Positions 14,157-22,671 are shown, counted from the stretch's first letter. The stretch: DNA of 33,198 bases from Clostridia bacterium (GCA_900772235.1 CAAGQX010000143.1:1-33198); one strand, 5' to 3'. Made by a program: numbers and translations. Notes: generated by a model not told the origin, from the letters alone.

Positions 14157-14438
14157 TTATTTTTTTACATTTGATTTTTTGTCTCCTGCGTGTCCTTTAA
14201 ATGTTCTTGTTGGAGCAAATTCTCCTAATTTATGTCCTATCATTTCTTCAGATATATATACAGGAACATGTTTTCTACCGTCGTGAACTGCTATTGTGTG
14301 TCCAACCATTTGTGGGTATATTGTAGATGCTCTTGACCATGTTTTTAGAACACTTTTTTCTCCAGATTCATTCATAGCTACAACTCTTTTTAAAAGTTCT
14401 GGTGCTACGAAAGGTTTCTTTTTACTAGATCTTGACAT
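14157..14438 (-). CDS. rpsS: Ribosomal protein S19
   Basis: 93 residues. MSRSSKKKPFVAPELLKRV at the start and GHTIAVHDGRKHVPVYISEEMIGHKLGEFAPTRTFKGH near the end identify S19, the 30S head protein that binds with S13 next to the A site. GGGAGG lies upstream of the ATG. The 118-bp spacer to rplB carries a heptad-repeat hairpin. Confidence 0.98.
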   Translation of the reverse strand: MSRSSKKKPFVAPELLKRVVAMNESGEKSVLKTWSRASTIYPQMVGHTIAVHDGRKHVPVYISEEMIGHKLGEFAPTRTFKGHAGDKKSNVKK

Positions 14439-14457
14439 TTTGTTTCCTCCCTTTTTA

Positions 14458-14550
14458 TTAGTGAATAATGAATAGCAAATAGCGAATAACGTTGTTTTTT
14501 ATTACTATAAAATTCACTAATTATTAACTATTTAACTATTAACTATTCAT
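14458..14550. repeat. Heptad-armed inverted repeat in rplB-rpsS spacer
   Basis: TTAGTGAAT (14458-14466) is the exact reverse complement of ATTCACTAA (14512-14520). Both arms continue as degenerate heptamers: GAATAGC-AAATAGC-GAATAAC on the left, and on the minus strand of the right arm GAATAGT-TAATAGT-TAAATAGT-TAATAAT. No gene fits in this interval. Confidence 0.65.
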
Positions 14551-14556
14551 TTGTTT

Positions 14557-15384
14557 TTATTTTCTTCTCTTAACTATAAATTTGTTTGATGCTTTATTTT
14601 TCTTTCTTGTCTTATATCCTAATGCTGGTTTACCCCAAGGAGTAAGTGGTCCTGCGTGTCCTACTGGTGCTTTACCTTCACCACCACCGTGTGGGTGATC
14701 TACTGGGTTCATAACAGAACCTCTAACTGTTGGTCTTATACCCATATGTCTTTTTCTTCCTGCTTTACCTAATTTAATATTGCTGTGTTCAGCGTTTCCT
14801 ATTGTTCCTATTGTTGCTCTACATCTTGAAAGAACTAATCTCATTTCTCCTGATGGAAGTCTTACGTGAGCATATTCTCCTTCTTTAGCCATAAGTTGTG
14901 CTTCTCCACCAGCTGTTCTAACCATTTTTCCACCTTGACCTGGGTTTAATTCTATATTGTGAATTAAAGTACCAACTGGAATATTTTCTATTGGTAAACA
15001 GTTACCAATTCTTATATCTGCATTTTTACCAGATACAACTTTATCTCCGTCTTTTAGTCCTACTGGAGCTAAAATATAACTTAAAGTTCCATCTTCATAT
15101 TTTATTAATGCAATATTACTTGTACGATTTGGATCGTATTCTATACCAACAACTGTAGCTGGCATATCATCTTTTTTACGTTTAAAATCTATAATTCTAT
15201 ATTTTTGTCTGTTTCCTCCGCCTTGATGTCTAACTGTTATTCTACCATACGAATTTCTTCCTGCATTTTTCTTTTTCTTTGCAAGTAAAGATTTTTCTGG
15301 TGTTTTCTTTGTAACTTCATCAAATGTAGAAACTGTCATGTTTCTTCTTGATGGTGTGTATGGATTAAATGTTTTTATTCCCAT
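14557..15384 (-). CDS. rplB: Ribosomal protein L2
   Basis: 275 residues. It begins MGIKTFNPYTPSRRNMTVSTF and contains RHQGGGNRQKYRIIDFKR and the near-invariant VRGSVMNPVDHPHGGGEGKAPVG around residues 220-243, whose histidine is important for peptidyl transferase centre assembly. L2 is a core 50S protein. GGAG lies before the ATG. It sits between rplW and rpsS. Confidence 0.98.
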   Translation of the reverse strand: MGIKTFNPYTPSRRNMTVSTFDEVTKKTPEKSLLAKKKKNAGRNSYGRITVRHQGGGNRQKYRIIDFKRKKDDMPATVVGIEYDPNRTSNIALIKYEDGTLSYILAPVGLKDGDKVVSGKNADIRIGNCLPIENIPVGTLIHNIELNPGQGGKMVRTAGGEAQLMAKEGEYAHVRLPSGEMRLVLSRCRATIGTIGNAEHSNIKLGKAGRKRHMGIRPTVRGSVMNPVDHPHGGGEGKAPVGHAGPLTPWGKPALGYKTRKKNKASNKFIVKRRK

Positions 15385-15483
15385 TTTTCTATCTCCTTTT
15401 ATATTAATTTATTTTCCCAGTTTATTCTGGATATTAACTTAATTAATAATTACTTTATTAATTTTTCATTGTGTGAAGCACAT

Positions 15484-15831
15484 CTATGCTCCCATAAATT
15501 CATCAATTGAATCTTTATATTTCTTATCTAACTTAACTTCTTTTCCACCTTTTGTTAAATAAGATTTTTCACCTGGATTAGTATCAATAGTAACTATTGC
15601 TTTTTTCCAATCTGGTCTTCTTCCAGAATTAGCTCCCATTCTTTTTTCTTTTCCTTTAACTATCATTGTATTAACATTTAATACTTTAACTCCGAAAAGT
15701 GCTTGAACTGCGTTAGCTATTTGGATTTTTGTAGCTTTTTTTGATACTTTGAATGTATACTTTCCAGTTTGAATTCCGTCATTACTTTTTTCAGTAATTA
15801 TTGGTTTTATTATTATATCTTCTGGTGCCAT
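15484..15831 (-). CDS. rplW: Ribosomal protein L23
   Basis: 115 residues, slightly longer than the usual 95-100. IIIKPIITEKS near the N-terminus, NAVQALFGVKVLNVNTMIVKGK and RPDWKKAIVTI are L23 marks. The C-terminal 25 residues after the TID strand are an extra tail. L23 is the tunnel-exit docking site for trigger factor, SRP and SecY. The start overlaps the rplD stop by one base (TAATG) with GGAGG upstream. Confidence 0.97.
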   Translation of the reverse strand: MAPEDIIIKPIITEKSNDGIQTGKYTFKVSKKATKIQIANAVQALFGVKVLNVNTMIVKGKEKRMGANSGRRPDWKKAIVTIDTNPGEKSYLTKGGKEVKLDKKYKDSIDEFMGA

Positions 15832-16454
15832 TAAGCATACACCTCCTCTAAGTTCTTAACACTATCAACTGTTAATATAAGTTTATTGTATTTTAATAAA
15901 TCATAAACATTTATTGTGTTTGTTAAAGTTGTTTTAACATTTTCTATGTTTCTAGCTGATCTTTGAACATTTAAGTTCTTTTCTGGTAATACTACTAAAG
16001 TTTTTCCTTCTACTTTTAGGTTTTCTAAAGTTTTTACCATATTTTTTGTTTTGATTTCATCAAATTGTAAGTTATCTAAAACTACTAGATTATTTTCTAA
16101 TACTTTTGAACTTAATACAGATTTGATTGCTAATCTTCTTTCTTTCTTATTAATTGTATATCTGTAATCTCTTGGTTTTGGTCCTAATGCTATACCACCT
16201 TTTATCCATTGTGGTGATCTTGTAGAACCTTGTCTTGCTCTACCTGTTCCTTTTTGTTTCCATGGTTTTCTTCCACCGCCAGAAACTTCAGCTCTTGTTT
16301 TTGTGCTTGCTGTTCCTTGTCTTTGGTTAGCCATGTAATTAACTAATGCACTATGTACTATTGCTTCGTTTGGTTTAATTCCAAATACATTGTCATTTAA
16401 TTCTATAGTGCTAACTTTTTTACCTTCTATATTGTATACATCTATTTTAGGCAT
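15831..16454 (-). CDS. rplD: Ribosomal protein L4
   Basis: 207 residues. Signatures include ALVNYMANQRQGTASTKTRAEVSGGGRKPWKQKGTGRARQGS, split here as SGGGRKPWKQKGTGRARQGS at about residues 59-78, the loop that lines the exit tunnel. In E. coli L4 also represses its own S10 operon by binding the leader; a structured leader is present here, but control by L4 is not shown. AGGAG precedes the ATG, and rplC lies 17 bp upstream. Confidence 0.98.
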   Translation of the reverse strand: MPKIDVYNIEGKKVSTIELNDNVFGIKPNEAIVHSALVNYMANQRQGTASTKTRAEVSGGGRKPWKQKGTGRARQGSTRSPQWIKGGIALGPKPRDYRYTINKKERRLAIKSVLSSKVLENNLVVLDNLQFDEIKTKNMVKTLENLKVEGKTLVVLPEKNLNVQRSARNIENVKTTLTNTINVYDLLKYNKLILTVDSVKNLEEVYA

Positions 16455-16471
16455 TTTTCTTATCTCCTCTC

Positions 16472-17101
16472 TTATTTACTTTTAACTGAATTTCTTATTT
16501 TTAAGATAGCACCTTTATTTCCTGGAACACTACCTTTTACTAATATTACATTTTTGTCTAAGTCTACATTTACAACTTCTAATTTTTGAATTGTAACTGT
16601 TTGCATTCCCATATGTCCTGGAAGTTTTTTACCTTTGAAAACTCTTCCTGGTGTTGATGTAGGTCCCATTGAGCCTGGTCTTCTATGGTACATAGAACCA
16701 TGTCCCATTGGTCCTCTTGATTGTCCGTGACGTTTAATAACGCCTTGGAAACCTTTACCTTTTGTTGTTCCTGTAATATCAACAAATTCACCTGCAGTAA
16801 ATACATCTGCTTTTAATTCGTCTCCAACATTGTAAGATATTTCTTCTAATCTAAATTCTCTTAAATGTTTCTTTGGTTCTACATTTGCTTTTTTGAAATG
16901 TCCAGCTTTTGGTTTTATAACCTTATTTGCTTTAACTTCTCCAAATCCTAATTGAACAGCTTCATATCCATCAGCATCTTTTGTTTTTATTTGAACTACT
17001 GTACATGGACCTGCTTCAATAACTGTAACTGGAATAGCTTTTCCTTGTTCATCGAATATTTGTGTCATTCCTAGTTTTTTTCCTAATAATGCTTTTTTCA
17101 T
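16472..17101 (-). CDS. rplC: Ribosomal protein L3
   Basis: 209 residues. It starts MKKALLGKKLGMTQIFDEQGK and has the central signature GTTKGKGFQGVIKRHGQSRGPMGHGS and the RPGSMGPTSTPGRVFKGKKLPGHMG extension reaching the peptidyl transferase centre. It initiates 50S assembly with L24. AAGGAGG precedes the ATG. A 138-bp spacer with a hairpin separates it from rpsJ. Confidence 0.98.
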   Translation of the reverse strand: MKKALLGKKLGMTQIFDEQGKAIPVTVIEAGPCTVVQIKTKDADGYEAVQLGFGEVKANKVIKPKAGHFKKANVEPKKHLREFRLEEISYNVGDELKADVFTAGEFVDITGTTKGKGFQGVIKRHGQSRGPMGHGSMYHRRPGSMGPTSTPGRVFKGKKLPGHMGMQTVTIQKLEVVNVDLDKNVILVKGSVPGNKGAILKIRNSVKSK

Positions 17102-17127
17102 TCTTTCTTTCCTCCTTATTACTATTG

Positions 17128-17190
17128 GCTAATCTCAAAACAATGAAAACTTCGTTTTGCCGTGTTTTTAATTGTTTTATTTCAACTAGC
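17128..17190. repeat. Stem-loop in rpsJ-rplC spacer
   Basis: GCTA (17128-17131) pairs with TAGC (17187-17190), AAAACAAT (17137-17144) with ATTGTTTT (17171-17178), and AAAAC (17146-17150) with GTTTT (17154-17158). The fold is layered like the structured elements at 9161 and 12008, but the loops do not match, so I do not assign it to that family. The adjoining 17208-17236 shows TTAAAGG/TTGAAGG-type heptads on the minus strand. Confidence 0.45.
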
Positions 17191-17239
17191 GTGGTCTTAA
17201 GGTAAATTTTATATTTTAACCTTCAACCTTTAACTTTAA

Positions 17240-17677
17240 TTATAATTTTATTTCTATCTCTACACCAGCTGGCAAGTCTAATTTATTTAGGCTATCTACT
17301 GTTGTTTGAGTAGGATATAAAATATCGATAACTCTTTTGTGAGTTCTCATCTCAAATTGTTCTCTTGAGTCTTTGTGTTTGTGTGGAGAACGGATTACTG
17401 TTACAACTTCTTTTCTTGTTGGAAGTGGAATTGGTCCTGAAACTTGTGCACCTGTTCTTTTAGCAGTATCTACTATTTTTTCAGCAGACTGATCTATAAG
17501 TACGTGGTCATAAGCCTTTAGTCTAATTCTGATTCTTTCACTTTGAACTGTAGTTGCTTTTGTTGTTCCTTTCTCTTTTTTTACAGCTTTTGTTGTTTCT
17601 TTCTTAGCTGTAGTCTTTTTTGTTGTAGTTTTCTTTACTACTTCTTCTGTCCCTGTTTCCTTAGTTGTTTTTGCCAT
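17240..17677 (-). CDS. rpsJ: Ribosomal protein S10 with lysine/threonine-rich N-terminal extension
   Basis: 145 residues against about 102 in most bacteria. Residues 47-145 are ordinary S10 (ERIRIRLKAYDHVLIDQSAEKI, RSPHKHKDSREQFEMRTHKR, LPAGVEIEIKL). The first 45 residues are low-complexity Lys, Thr, Glu and Ala (such as KKTTTKKTTAKKETTKAVKK). The ATG at 17677 has AAGGAGGG at the proper distance, and no other start lies before the conserved core, so the extension is translated. S10 sits in the 30S head and also acts in NusB-NusG antitermination; the extension would be solvent-exposed. First gene of the superoperon. Confidence 0.96.
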   Translation of the reverse strand: MAKTTKETGTEEVVKKTTTKKTTAKKETTKAVKKEKGTTKATTVQSERIRIRLKAYDHVLIDQSAEKIVDTAKRTGAQVSGPIPLPTRKEVVTVIRSPHKHKDSREQFEMRTHKRVIDILYPTQTTVDSLNKLDLPAGVEIEIKL

Positions 17678-17903
17678 GTTAAAATCCCTCCTTAAAATTT
17701 TATTGCCTTTAGGAAAGTTTAACGCACCCTGGTGTTTCTTTTTTTACCATTTTAAAATCCTAGTTCATTTTAATTTCCTAGGATAAGTGCTTTAGTAAAA
17801 CTTATCCGCCTAGGTCAAAGCCAAGACATACTCTGCGAAAGTTCCCTCCATTACATTTACTATAATGTAGCCACATTTCGCTTCATCGCAAATCTACACG
17901 CAA
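17678..17903 (-). promoter_or_regulatory. Structured 5' leader of the S10 operon
   Basis: About 225 bases lie between the promoter and rpsJ. Visible stems: CCTAGGATAAGT (17777-17788) with ACTTAT..CCTAGG (17800-17814, 3-base bulge), GCGAAA with TTTCGC, TGTAG with CTACA, and TACATT with AATGTA. No poly-U terminator follows them. The likely role is autogenous control of the operon, for example by L4 as in some other bacteria, but this is inference. I did not recognise a catalogued leader motif. Confidence 0.6.
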
Positions 17904-17908
17904 TAACC

Positions 17909-17937
17909 ATTATACTCTTCTAATATTTCTCTGTCAA
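17909..17937 (-). promoter_or_regulatory. Sigma-A promoter of the ribosomal superoperon
   Basis: On the minus strand TTGACA (17937-17932) and TATAAT (17914-17909) are separated by exactly 17 bases, a perfect consensus. Transcription would start near 17902 and run through the operon. Confidence 0.9.
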
Positions 17938-18060
17938 GCATTTTTTAAAATTTTCTTACGGAAATATGGGATTTTTTTATTTTAGACAAAATATTACATT
18001 ATTGTTACACTTTCACTTTATTACTGTATTATTATCATTATAGTTTTAATAACTTATTTA

Positions 18061-18095
18061 TTTATAAAAAAAATGCGAGTCGAAAGACTCGCATT
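18061..18095 (-). terminator. Intrinsic terminator of hup
   Basis: AATGCGAGTC (18072-18081) and GACTCGCATT (18086-18095) form a perfect 10-bp stem with a GAAA-type tetraloop, followed on the minus strand by a T-rich run (18071-18061). It isolates hup from the S10 promoter. The remaining 17940-18060 is AT-rich with no gene or structure seen. Confidence 0.92.
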
Positions 18096-18133
18096 ATATG
18101 AATTCATATATTTATATATTAAATTCGCTAAAA

Positions 18134-18409
18134 TTATTTGTTTACTCTGTCTTTTAATGCTTTACCAGCTTTAAATACTGGAGCTTTTGATGCAGGTATT
18201 TTGATTTCTTCCTTAGTTTGTGGGTTTCTTCCTTTTCTAGCAGCTCTTTTTCTTACTTCGAAAGATCCAAATCCAACTAATTGAACTTTGTCACCTTTTA
18301 CTAATGCTTCAGCAACTGTTTCTACAAATGCGTTAACTGATGCTTCTGCTCCTTTTTTTGTGTCTCCTGTTTTTGCAGCTACTGCTGCTACTAATTCAGC
18401 TTTGTTCAT
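18134..18409 (-). CDS. hup: DNA-binding protein HU
   Basis: 91 residues, standard HU. It begins MNKAELVAAVAAKTGDTKKGA, has the beta-arm signature GFGSFEVRKRAARKGRNPQTKEEI and ends ASKAPVFKAGKALKDRVNK. It forms dimers that bend and compact DNA. AGGAGG precedes the ATG. It is monocistronic, with its own promoter and a strong terminator. Confidence 0.98.
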   Translation of the reverse strand: MNKAELVAAVAAKTGDTKKGAEASVNAFVETVAEALVKGDKVQLVGFGSFEVRKRAARKGRNPQTKEEIKIPASKAPVFKAGKALKDRVNK

Positions 18410-18446
18410 TAAACTTACCTCCTATAAGATTTATATTGTAATGTAG

Positions 18447-18475
18447 AATAATCTACTATTAAGATATTTCGTCAA
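18447..18475 (-). promoter_or_regulatory. Likely hup promoter
   Basis: Minus-strand TTGACG (18475-18470) and ATTATT (18452-18447) with a 17-base spacer. The -35 is good, the -10 is poor. Confidence 0.4.
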
Positions 18476-18522
18476 AATTAGATAAAATCCTTCTTTTTTT
18501 ATTTTATTTTTTTGATTTTTGT

Positions 18523-20124
18523 TTATTTTCTGCGGTTTTTAGGTCTTATGTTTACTGTTTTTTCTGTAATTAATCTAATTTCTTCTTTTCTTACCAGTCT
18601 CAAAATTGCAGTCATACCAATGTATACAAGCATTCCCAAGCATACCGTAAGTAATAAATTTAACAAATCAATTTTTATTATGTTCATTTTATATACATTT
18701 TTCATAACTATTCCCATTGCAATAATTATTATAGTAGGTTTTATTAAAAATGTACCCATTTCAAAGTGTATTTTTTCAAAAACTACTAGGTAAATTATTA
18801 AAGCAACAAGAGTTATTAAGTAGCTTATTATATTTGAAATAATTGCTCCATATATTCCTATTCTACTATTTTGTATAAGTATTACATTTAATATTAATTT
18901 TATAAAAGAACTTACTCCTATTGTTATTATTGAGATTTTCATTTTATTCATACCTTGCAAGTAGCTATTAATAGTTTGTATCACCACTGCAATAACTATA
19001 CCTATTGAACTAAATTTTAAAAGCATATCTCCTGAAGAAGCATTTGGAAATAATATTTGTAGTATTTGTTTTGGGAACAAATATAAAACTGTAAAACAAG
19101 GTATTGCAATTAGCATTCCCGCAAGTATTGAAAGTTTTAGTATACTTTTTGCCTTTGTATAATCCCCTCTTGCTTTGTAACCCGAAATTGTTGGAATTAA
19201 TGTTGTTGCAATAGCCATATTAAAAGAAAATGGCATTGCAATTAAACTTTCAACCTTCCCAGACAAAATTCCATATTGTCTTACGGCTTCCGTTTCTCCC
19301 AGATATGTTTTTGCAATTTTTACTATTGTAAATGCATCTATGGTTTTATTAATGGATGCAATTAGTGCACATATTGTAATAGGAAAAGAAACTTTAAGAA
19401 TACTTTTTATTATGTTTCGTTTTCTTTCCTTTTTATATTGTTTTGATGTTATTATATCTGCCCATATTTCTCTTCTACTTTTTAAATAGTTACCATATAA
19501 GTATAAAACATTTATAATACTTCCTATTCCATTTGTTAATGCTACTCCACATACCATAATAATTGTACTTTTTTTAGATATATATGATAATATTTCTACT
19601 AATATAATAGTAATTATTGTTTTTGCTAGTTGTTCTATTGAAAGTGACTTTGCTGTTACGTCCATTTTTCCCTTTCCATTGAAATATCCCTTTAAAACAG
19701 ATTCAATCGCCACAATAAAAATAGAAGGAGCTAAAACTTTCAGTACAAGTTTTGTTTCTGGCATTTCTAAATATAGTTCAGCTATGGCATCAGAAAAGTA
19801 GTATAAAACACAGCTACCAATAAATCCAATTGTTCCAAATATCGCAATTGATACTTTTAAAACTCTATATGCTCCGTTATTATCTCCAACTGCAAATTTA
19901 GCCGATATTAAACTTGCAATTGCATTAGGAATTCCTATTGAGCATAAAGTTAAAAATATAGCATACACTTGGAATGCCGCTGAAAATATTGCATTTCCCG
20001 TATCTGCATATCCAGTTTTGTTCGTTAAATATAATTTATATACTATACCAATTACTTTTATTATTGCTTGTGAAAATAGTAGCACTAGTACATTTTTCAA
20101 GAAACTATTTTTTTTCAAACCCAT
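18523..20124 (-). CDS. SpoVB-type polysaccharide/lipid flippase (MOP superfamily)
   Basis: 533 residues with about 14 hydrophobic segments over the whole length, the MOP exporter pattern shared by SpoVB, MurJ and Wzx. Family-like segments are FLKNVLVLLFSQAIIKVIGIVYKLYL at the N-terminus (split as KNVLVLLFSQAIIKVIGIVY), SIGIPNAIASLISAK, and SYLQGMNKMKISI. Such proteins flip lipid-linked sugars across the membrane; SpoVB is needed for the spore cortex in Bacillus. With SpoVM in the window a sporulation role is plausible, but MurJ-like lipid II transport cannot be excluded. AAAAGGAG precedes the ATG. The basic C-terminal tail ends NIRPKNRRK. Divergent from the coupling ATPase gene. Confidence 0.85.
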   Translation of the reverse strand: MGLKKNSFLKNVLVLLFSQAIIKVIGIVYKLYLTNKTGYADTGNAIFSAAFQVYAIFLTLCSIGIPNAIASLISAKFAVGDNNGAYRVLKVSIAIFGTIGFIGSCVLYYFSDAIAELYLEMPETKLVLKVLAPSIFIVAIESVLKGYFNGKGKMDVTAKSLSIEQLAKTIITIILVEILSYISKKSTIIMVCGVALTNGIGSIINVLYLYGNYLKSRREIWADIITSKQYKKERKRNIIKSILKVSFPITICALIASINKTIDAFTIVKIAKTYLGETEAVRQYGILSGKVESLIAMPFSFNMAIATTLIPTISGYKARGDYTKAKSILKLSILAGMLIAIPCFTVLYLFPKQILQILFPNASSGDMLLKFSSIGIVIAVVIQTINSYLQGMNKMKISIITIGVSSFIKLILNVILIQNSRIGIYGAIISNIISYLITLVALIIYLVVFEKIHFEMGTFLIKPTIIIIAMGIVMKNVYKMNIIKIDLLNLLLTVCLGMLVYIGMTAILRLVRKEEIRLITEKTVNIRPKNRRK

Positions 20125-20257
20125 TCTCCTTTTGATTAAATATATATATTTTTTCGTATGTTTAGACCAAGGATTTTTGAGTTTGATTATGTAAATCTTA
20201 TAATAATATGTATCTTTTTTGTTTTTTTACTTCAAAAATGTGCCATTTCTTGGAAAA

Positions 20258-20301
20258 TTTTGCGCAAAAGACTTGTTTTTTTGCCGATTTTATAAGATAA
20301 T
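20258..20301 (+). promoter_or_regulatory. Promoter and palindrome upstream of the coupling ATPase gene
   Basis: TTGTTT (20273-20278) and GATAAT (20296-20301) have a 17-base spacer. Just upstream is the perfect palindrome TTTTGCGCAAAA (20258-20269), placed where a regulator could bind. The 213-bp divergent region shows nothing else. Confidence 0.45.
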
Positions 20302-20337
20302 ATATATGTATGAAAAAAATTTTTTGGGGGATTTTTA

Positions 20338-22668
20338 ATGAAATTTTTAGATAAGTTAATAAAAAAACTAAAGACTGATAGAAATACATTTTTTGCATAT
20401 ATATTAACATTAATAACTGCATACATAGTTGTAGATAGAGTTATTGAATTGTTATTTATGTGTTTTACGGGTATGTCGGTTTCATATTGGGGACCTATTA
20501 CATATACAATTGCTATGGCCTGTCCTGTATTTGCATATGTTTTTGCAATACCTTCAAAACTTGCAAAATCAGATGAGGTAAAAATATCATTTTTCTATGT
20601 ATATTGTGTAGCTTTATATGTAATATTTATTTCAATGGTAGTTCAATGGCTTAATTACCTTGGTTGGTTTGGATTACTTTCAGTGCCAAATATAAAAGTA
20701 ATTATGGAAAACTTTTCAGATTTAATAAGACCTGCATTTACAGCTATTGCAGTCTATATACCTTTAGCTACTTTTTACAACTTAGTAATATGGCTATATA
20801 GAGTAATTAATGACCCTATCTTCCCAAATAGTTATAAAGATTCAATATTAGATTTTGGTGGAATAGATCTTTCTTCTCCTTCAGAAGGTTCTGGTCCATA
20901 TAGCTTTGAAGTTGCTTTGTGCAAAGACAGAGCTACTGGTAAACCAGTAAATATACCTGAAAGCAGAAGATTTGAATCTACTTTAATTGTTGGACCTTCT
21001 GGAACAGGAAAAAGTGCTATGCTTATAGAGCCAATGATTGCTAGAGATTTAGAGAAAAAATATTTCTTTAGGGAAGTTGCTAAAGAAATGGGATTCACTG
21101 CTTTAAAAACAGGAATTGCAACTTTAGAGTGTCCATACAATAAAGCATATTTAAATAAACATTTTAACCTAAATATGCTTACACCTGCAACAGGAAAAGA
21201 AAAAGTTTATAAAGCATATATGAAGAAAATGATTTATTTTGAAGCACCAGACGGAACAATTACTTATAAAAATTTAGGATTAGTTTCAGTTACTCCAGAC
21301 TTTGAACAGACAATGAGATTAAAGAAAGTAGCCGATAATTTAGATATTCCTACATATGTAATAGACCCACTTGATGCTAATTCAATTGGATTAAATCCAT
21401 TTATAATTAATCCACCTGCACTTTGTGCTCTTACAATATCTTTGGTATTAAAGAACCTATATTTTGCACCAAGTGCTACTGCTGAGGCAGCATATATGGA
21501 AGACATTGCTTTCCAAGCAATACAAAATTTAGTAATACTTTTAAAAGTAATGTTCCCAAAATTAAATAATGATTTAATGCCTACATTAGAAGATTTATTA
21601 AAATGTTTTAACAATTTCGATTTAGTTGAAAGTATGTGCAGGGAAATGGCTAAAGATCCAGAACTTGCAAAAGAATACGACTTACAAATAGATTACTTTA
21701 AAAAGAACTTTTATAGAGATTCTGATGGCAGAAAAGATATGCAAAGATATATTCAATTTGTTAGTGCACAATTAGATACACTTCTAAGAACTGGAGCTGT
21801 TAAAAATATTATTTGTAATAGATATAATAACTTAAACTTATCTAAAGTATTAGAAAATGGTGAAGTTGTTCTATTTTCTTCAAGAGCAAACGACATTGGT
21901 GGAACAGCCCACGGTGGATTTGGAAAATTCTTCTTATGGCTTATGATGATTGCTGTAGAAGGACGCCCTGGAAATGAAAAATCTCGTACTCCATTCTTCT
22001 TATACATAGATGACTTTAATAGATATTATGATGGAAGTTTTAACGATATATTTACTCAGTTTAGAAAATATAAGGTTGGAACAGTTTTTGCAATTCCTAC
22101 ACTTTCTAGTTTAGGTGGACCTGGTTCTCCAATACTACAAACACTTTCTGCAAATGCCTCTACTAAAGTCACATTCGGAAATTGTACACCTGAAGAATTT
22201 GGTTGGTGGGAAAAAGAACTTGGACAAAGAAGAGAATGGGTAGTTTCTTCTGGGTATAATCCTGGTAAATCTGATGACTACGATACAGCATTAGGAAGTC
22301 CAAAATGGGACTGGAAAGCTAACTTTGTTACAGCCAAACTTCAAAGTTTAAAATTTAAAGGTATTGTTTATAAAACTAAAGATAAGAAAGGTAAAAATGT
22401 TATTAATTATGGTTCTGTAGATTTCTTGGAATCCAAATACAATGAACCTCGCAGACCTAAAACATATAACTTTGATAAGTTTAATAGTAGTGCTGTTGAA
22501 GATGAAGATAAAAAGCCAAAGAAAATTAAATTTGACCCTAATAACTTAAATTGGGGAGATTTAAATGGTGAAATAGATCCAATACAAATGAACACAACTG
22601 ATGCATCTTATCTTTTCGATAATGAAGATGCGATTATAGTTGATTTAAAAAATAAGAAAAAGAAATAA
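20338..22668 (+). CDS. VirD4/TraG-type coupling ATPase, orphan
   Basis: 776 residues. Four hydrophobic segments at about 17-42, 50-72, 82-105 and 130-155 anchor it in the membrane. A cytoplasmic ATPase domain follows, with Walker A GPSGTGKS (219-226), ITPDFEQT-type strand near 320, and Walker B TPFFLYIDDF (551-560). The C-terminus is charged and lysine-rich (DLKNKKKK). This is the plan of type IV secretion coupling proteins, which bring a DNA-relaxase complex to the channel. The conjugation partners (VirB4, VirB6, relaxase) are not in the window. The start has GGGGGA upstream. The convergent neighbour is a replication-relaxation protein, a frequent partner on mobile elements. It may be a remnant, or a chromosomal gene with another role. 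Confidence 0.85.
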   Translation: MKFLDKLIKKLKTDRNTFFAYILTLITAYIVVDRVIELLFMCFTGMSVSYWGPITYTIAMACPVFAYVFAIPSKLAKSDEVKISFFYVYCVALYVIFISMVVQWLNYLGWFGLLSVPNIKVIMENFSDLIRPAFTAIAVYIPLATFYNLVIWLYRVINDPIFPNSYKDSILDFGGIDLSSPSEGSGPYSFEVALCKDRATGKPVNIPESRRFESTLIVGPSGTGKSAMLIEPMIARDLEKKYFFREVAKEMGFTALKTGIATLECPYNKAYLNKHFNLNMLTPATGKEKVYKAYMKKMIYFEAPDGTITYKNLGLVSVTPDFEQTMRLKKVADNLDIPTYVIDPLDANSIGLNPFIINPPALCALTISLVLKNLYFAPSATAEAAYMEDIAFQAIQNLVILLKVMFPKLNNDLMPTLEDLLKCFNNFDLVESMCREMAKDPELAKEYDLQIDYFKKNFYRDSDGRKDMQRYIQFVSAQLDTLLRTGAVKNIICNRYNNLNLSKVLENGEVVLFSSRANDIGGTAHGGFGKFFLWLMMIAVEGRPGNEKSRTPFFLYIDDFNRYYDGSFNDIFTQFRKYKVGTVFAIPTLSSLGGPGSPILQTLSANASTKVTFGNCTPEEFGWWEKELGQRREWVVSSGYNPGKSDDYDTALGSPKWDWKANFVTAKLQSLKFKGIVYKTKDKKGKNVINYGSVDFLESKYNEPRRPKTYNFDKFNSSAVEDEDKKPKKIKFDPNNLNWGDLNGEIDPIQMNTTDASYLFDNEDAIIVDLKNKKKK

Positions 22669-22671
22669 AGA

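Noticed and set aside
17128..17190. A third copy of the covarying element
   Set aside because: It has layered stems and a GCTA/TAGC helix, but the conserved loop blocks CCGGA, TGAGRA and GACGA are absent.
17760..17903. A known riboswitch or T-box in the S10 leader
   Set aside because: No T-box sequence, SAM, lysine, cobalamin or other familiar core motif could be found.
20198..20426. Minus-strand small frames before the coupling ATPase gene
   Set aside because: They overlap the real gene start and promoter on the other strand, lack a convincing ribosome binding site, and have compositional features of AT-rich shadow frames.
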